A stretch of DNA of 7,931 nt, from assembly GCA_902766515.1 (NCBI GenBank), contig CACXEB010000345.1, positions 1 through 7,931 of the forward strand, given 5' to 3'. How positions within the stretch are numbered: the first letter of the stretch is position 1; each line of letters starts with the position of its first letter. Under the pieces are notes generated by a model, which did no database searches, was not told the origin of the DNA, and saw only the letters and a program-made list of their open reading frames with translations. Source of the DNA: an uncultured Eubacteriales bacterium (GTDB taxonomy: Bacteria > Bacillota_A > Clostridia > Christensenellales > Aristaeellaceae). This document shows, piece after piece, positions 6,593 through 7,931 of this stretch. The position numbers were made by a program, and so were the translations under genes.

Positions 6593-6637
6593 CCGGACGG
6601 ACCAAACGACTGTCCCTGACCTGTTCCGGTAAAAATC

Positions 6638-6668
6638 TTGTCACTGTTCACAGGATGAACAGTGACAA
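6638..6668 (+). terminator. 13-bp hairpin after the USP-like gene
   Basis: TTGTCACTGTTCA and its exact complement flank a 5-base loop (CAGGA), 45 bases after the stop. On the plus strand the tail is AAAATCTTT, a poor U-tract. On the minus strand the hairpin is followed by GATTTTT, which is better. It most likely ends the 5727-6592 transcript and shields rny, and may act in both directions. A weaker nested inverted repeat (ACCGGA 6592-6597 with TCCGGT 6625-6630, enclosing GGAC 6599-6602 with GTCC 6612-6615) lies just before it. Confidence 0.65.
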
Positions 6669-6720
6669 AATCTTTCAGGATCAGCTCTTTCAGAATCAGT
6701 CAAAGCGGCCGGAAATTTTC

Positions 6721-6749
6721 TTGACATTATGGTAAAAAAAAGATAAAAT
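6721..6749 (+). promoter_or_regulatory. Near-consensus sigma-A promoter of rny
   Basis: Perfect TTGACA (6721-6726), a 17-base A-rich spacer and TAAAAT (6744-6749), one mismatch from consensus. Transcription should begin near 6756, about 285 bases before the rny start codon. No other good promoter is seen closer to rny. Confidence 0.8.
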
Positions 6750-6755
6750 AGCAAT

Positions 6756-7041
6756 GTTCGGCGGGTTCCGGCGACAGACGCCTGGACTGCCGTTTATCTG
6801 ATACACCCTGTGAACTGCGTATGCTTCCATTCTTTGGTAATGTTTATGTGATATACGCCCCGCGGCGGTTGGATCCATGCGGTCCGGCGGCAGCCGGGCG
6901 GTCGCTGTGTGAGTGTGAGTTTACGTGAGCCGCGGTACAGCCGCGGCAGCACCGATATTGGATAAACGCGCCGTACGCCCGTCGTACGTTATTTGCGTAT
7001 GCGGAATTTGAAAAATCCAAAGAAAGGGAGGTGTCGCCTCA
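6756..7041 (+). other. Long structured 5' leader of rny
   Basis: About 285 bases lie between the expected transcription start and the TTG of rny with no supportable gene. The second half is GC-rich and can fold into several local hairpins: CCGGC/GCCGG (6884-6888 with 6893-6897), GCCGCGG/CCGCGGC (6929-6935 with 6941-6947, loop TACAG) and CGTACG/CGTACG (6972-6977 with 6983-6988, loop CCCGT). An unpaired A-rich stretch and the GGGAGGTG Shine-Dalgarno (7026-7033) follow. I match it to no known riboswitch class. A role in controlling RNase Y synthesis is inference. Confidence 0.4.
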
Positions 7042-7931
7042 TTGAGCATTGTAGTTGCTATCATCCTGATCGTCGCGGCGCTGGCGCTCGGCGGCTTCAT
7101 CGGCTTCATGCACCAGAAAAAGACCACGGAAGCCGAAATCGGCCGGATGGAGGACTTCCGGAAGAAATCCGTGGAAGACGCGCAGCGGGAAGCGGAGGAT
7201 CTGAAGCGCAAGTCCAAGCTTGAGATCAAGGAAGAGATCCTGCAGCAGAAAACGGAACTCGACAAGGAAATCAACGCGCGCCGCGCGGACATTCAGCGTT
7301 CCGAACGCCGTGCCCAGCAGCGCGAGGAGCAGCTGGACAAGAAGGAAGAACAGCTGGACAAGAAGCTGGACGCCCTGGACCAGCGCGAAAAGGCGCTCGT
7401 CAAAAAGCAGGAAAACATCGCCACGCTGGAACATGAAGCCGAGGAACTCAAGCAGAAGCAGGTCACCGAGCTGGAGCGCGTAGCGGCCATGACCCAGGAC
7501 GAAGCGCGCCAGAGCGTGATCGACCGCGTCCAGAAGGACGCCTATCACGACGCCGCCGTCCTCGTCCGGGACATCGAGACCAAGGCCAAGGAAGAGGGCG
7601 AAAAGAAGGCCCGCAACATCATCGCGCTGGCGATCCAGCGCTGCGCGTCCGACCACGTGGCGGAAACGACGGTATCCGTCATCAACCTGCCCAACGACGA
7701 CATGAAGGGCCGCATCATTGGCCGCGAGGGCCGCAACATTCGCACGCTTGAGACCGCGACCGGTGTCGATCTGATCATCGACGACACGCCGGAAGCCGTG
7801 ATCGTGTCCGCGTTTGATCCCGTGCGCCGCGAGACCGCCCGCCTGGCCATCGAAAAGCTGATCATGGACGGCCGCATCCATCCCGCCCGTATCGAGGAAT
7901 GCGTTGAAAAGGCCAAGAAGGAAATCGACCA
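7042..7931 (+). CDS. rny: Ribonuclease Y, N-terminal two thirds (3' end outside window)
   Basis: RNase Y is the membrane-anchored endoribonuclease that starts decay of many mRNAs in Bacillota. The frame reads 296 codons to the right edge; the family is usually about 515-520 residues, so the catalytic HD domain lies outside. The start is TTG at 7042: an in-frame TGA at 7009-7011 closes the frame upstream, no ATG or GTG lies between them, and GGAGG (7027-7031) is 10 bases away. Residues 2-22 form the N-terminal membrane helix, followed by a long charged coiled coil (about 28-205) with a two-copy heptad repeat EEQLDKK (95-108). The KH RNA-binding domain begins near 210 ([17 protein letters not shown]) with the signature [10 protein letters not shown] at 223-232, and [20 protein letters not shown] follows as in the family. 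It has its own promoter and a long leader. Confidence 0.96.
   Translation, partial: MSIVVAIILIVAALALGGFIGFMHQKKTTEAEIGRMEDFRKKSVEDAQREAEDLKRKSKLEIKEEILQQKTELDKEINARRADIQRSERRAQQREEQLDKKEEQLDKKLDALDQREKALVKKQENIATLEHEAEELKQKQVTELERVAAMTQDEARQSVIDRVQKDAYHDAAVLVRDIETKAKEEGEKKARNIIALAIQRCASDHVAETTVSVINLPNDDMKGRIIGREGRNIRTLETATGVDLIIDDTPEAVIVSAFDPVRRETARLAIEKLIMDGRIHPARIEECVEKAKKEID
7330..7365 (+). repeat. Direct repeat of 15 bases in the rny coiled coil
   Basis: CAGCTGGACAAGAAG occurs at 7330-7344 and 7351-7365, a period of 21 bases or one heptad. It encodes QLDKK twice and probably reflects a local heptad duplication within the coiled coil. Confidence 0.8.

Noticed and set aside
6821..6928. 35-codon ORF (MLPFFGNVYVIYAP...) in the rny leader, and a 15-codon one at 6754
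   Set aside because: Neither has a ribosome binding site; the first overlaps leader hairpins and the second begins at the expected transcription start. An upstream peptide cannot be excluded but is unsupported.
7039..7881. A 280-codon open frame on the minus strand
   Set aside because: It is antisense to rny, whose KH signature and coiled coil are unmistakable.

Overview
The window looks like chromosomal DNA from a GC-rich, low-lysine-bias member of the Bacillota, probably an uncultured gut- or rumen-type Clostridia. The evidence is strong AGGAGG-type ribosome binding sites, canonical sigma-A promoters (TTGACA/TATAAT with 17-bp spacers), Gram-positive signal peptides, an RNase Y gene (typical of Bacillota), and GC-ending codons. 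The taxonomic placement is inference; no rRNA or other marker beyond rny is present.

Left part (1-5491, minus strand): three tandem paralogous genes for exported C-type-lectin-domain (CTLD) proteins, read right to left. The first gene (5491 to 3479) has a signal peptide, beta-rich repeats, an inserted PDZ domain and one CTLD. The second (3425 to 1296) has a signal peptide, two repeats, CTLD1, a third repeat and CTLD2. The third (1232 to beyond base 1) has a probable lipoprotein signal, two repeats and a CTLD, and runs off the left edge. Gaps are only 53 and 63 bases with no convincing terminator, and one strong promoter lies upstream (5557-5585), so they probably form one operon making a set of secreted or surface binding proteins. 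The third gene has no stop inside the window.

Middle (5492-5726): a divergent promoter region with a sigma-A promoter for each direction and, between them, two adjacent perfect palindromes that could be operators.

Centre right (5727-6592, plus strand): a two-gene operon. The first product is a small protein with two membrane helices and a soluble C-terminal domain. The second is a 123-residue universal-stress-protein-fold protein, resembling the USP module of KdpD, whose start overlaps the preceding stop. A 13-bp perfect hairpin (6638-6668) follows.

Right part (6593-7931): a 449-base gene-free stretch with the hairpin, a near-consensus promoter and a long structured leader. It precedes rny (RNase Y), which starts at a TTG codon and leaves the window after its KH domain and before its HD domain.

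Most notable are the shuffled lectin paralogues: a PDZ domain inserted into one repeat of one paralogue, a second CTLD that has lost both partners of the conserved disulphide, and different sugar/calcium-site motifs in every CTLD.
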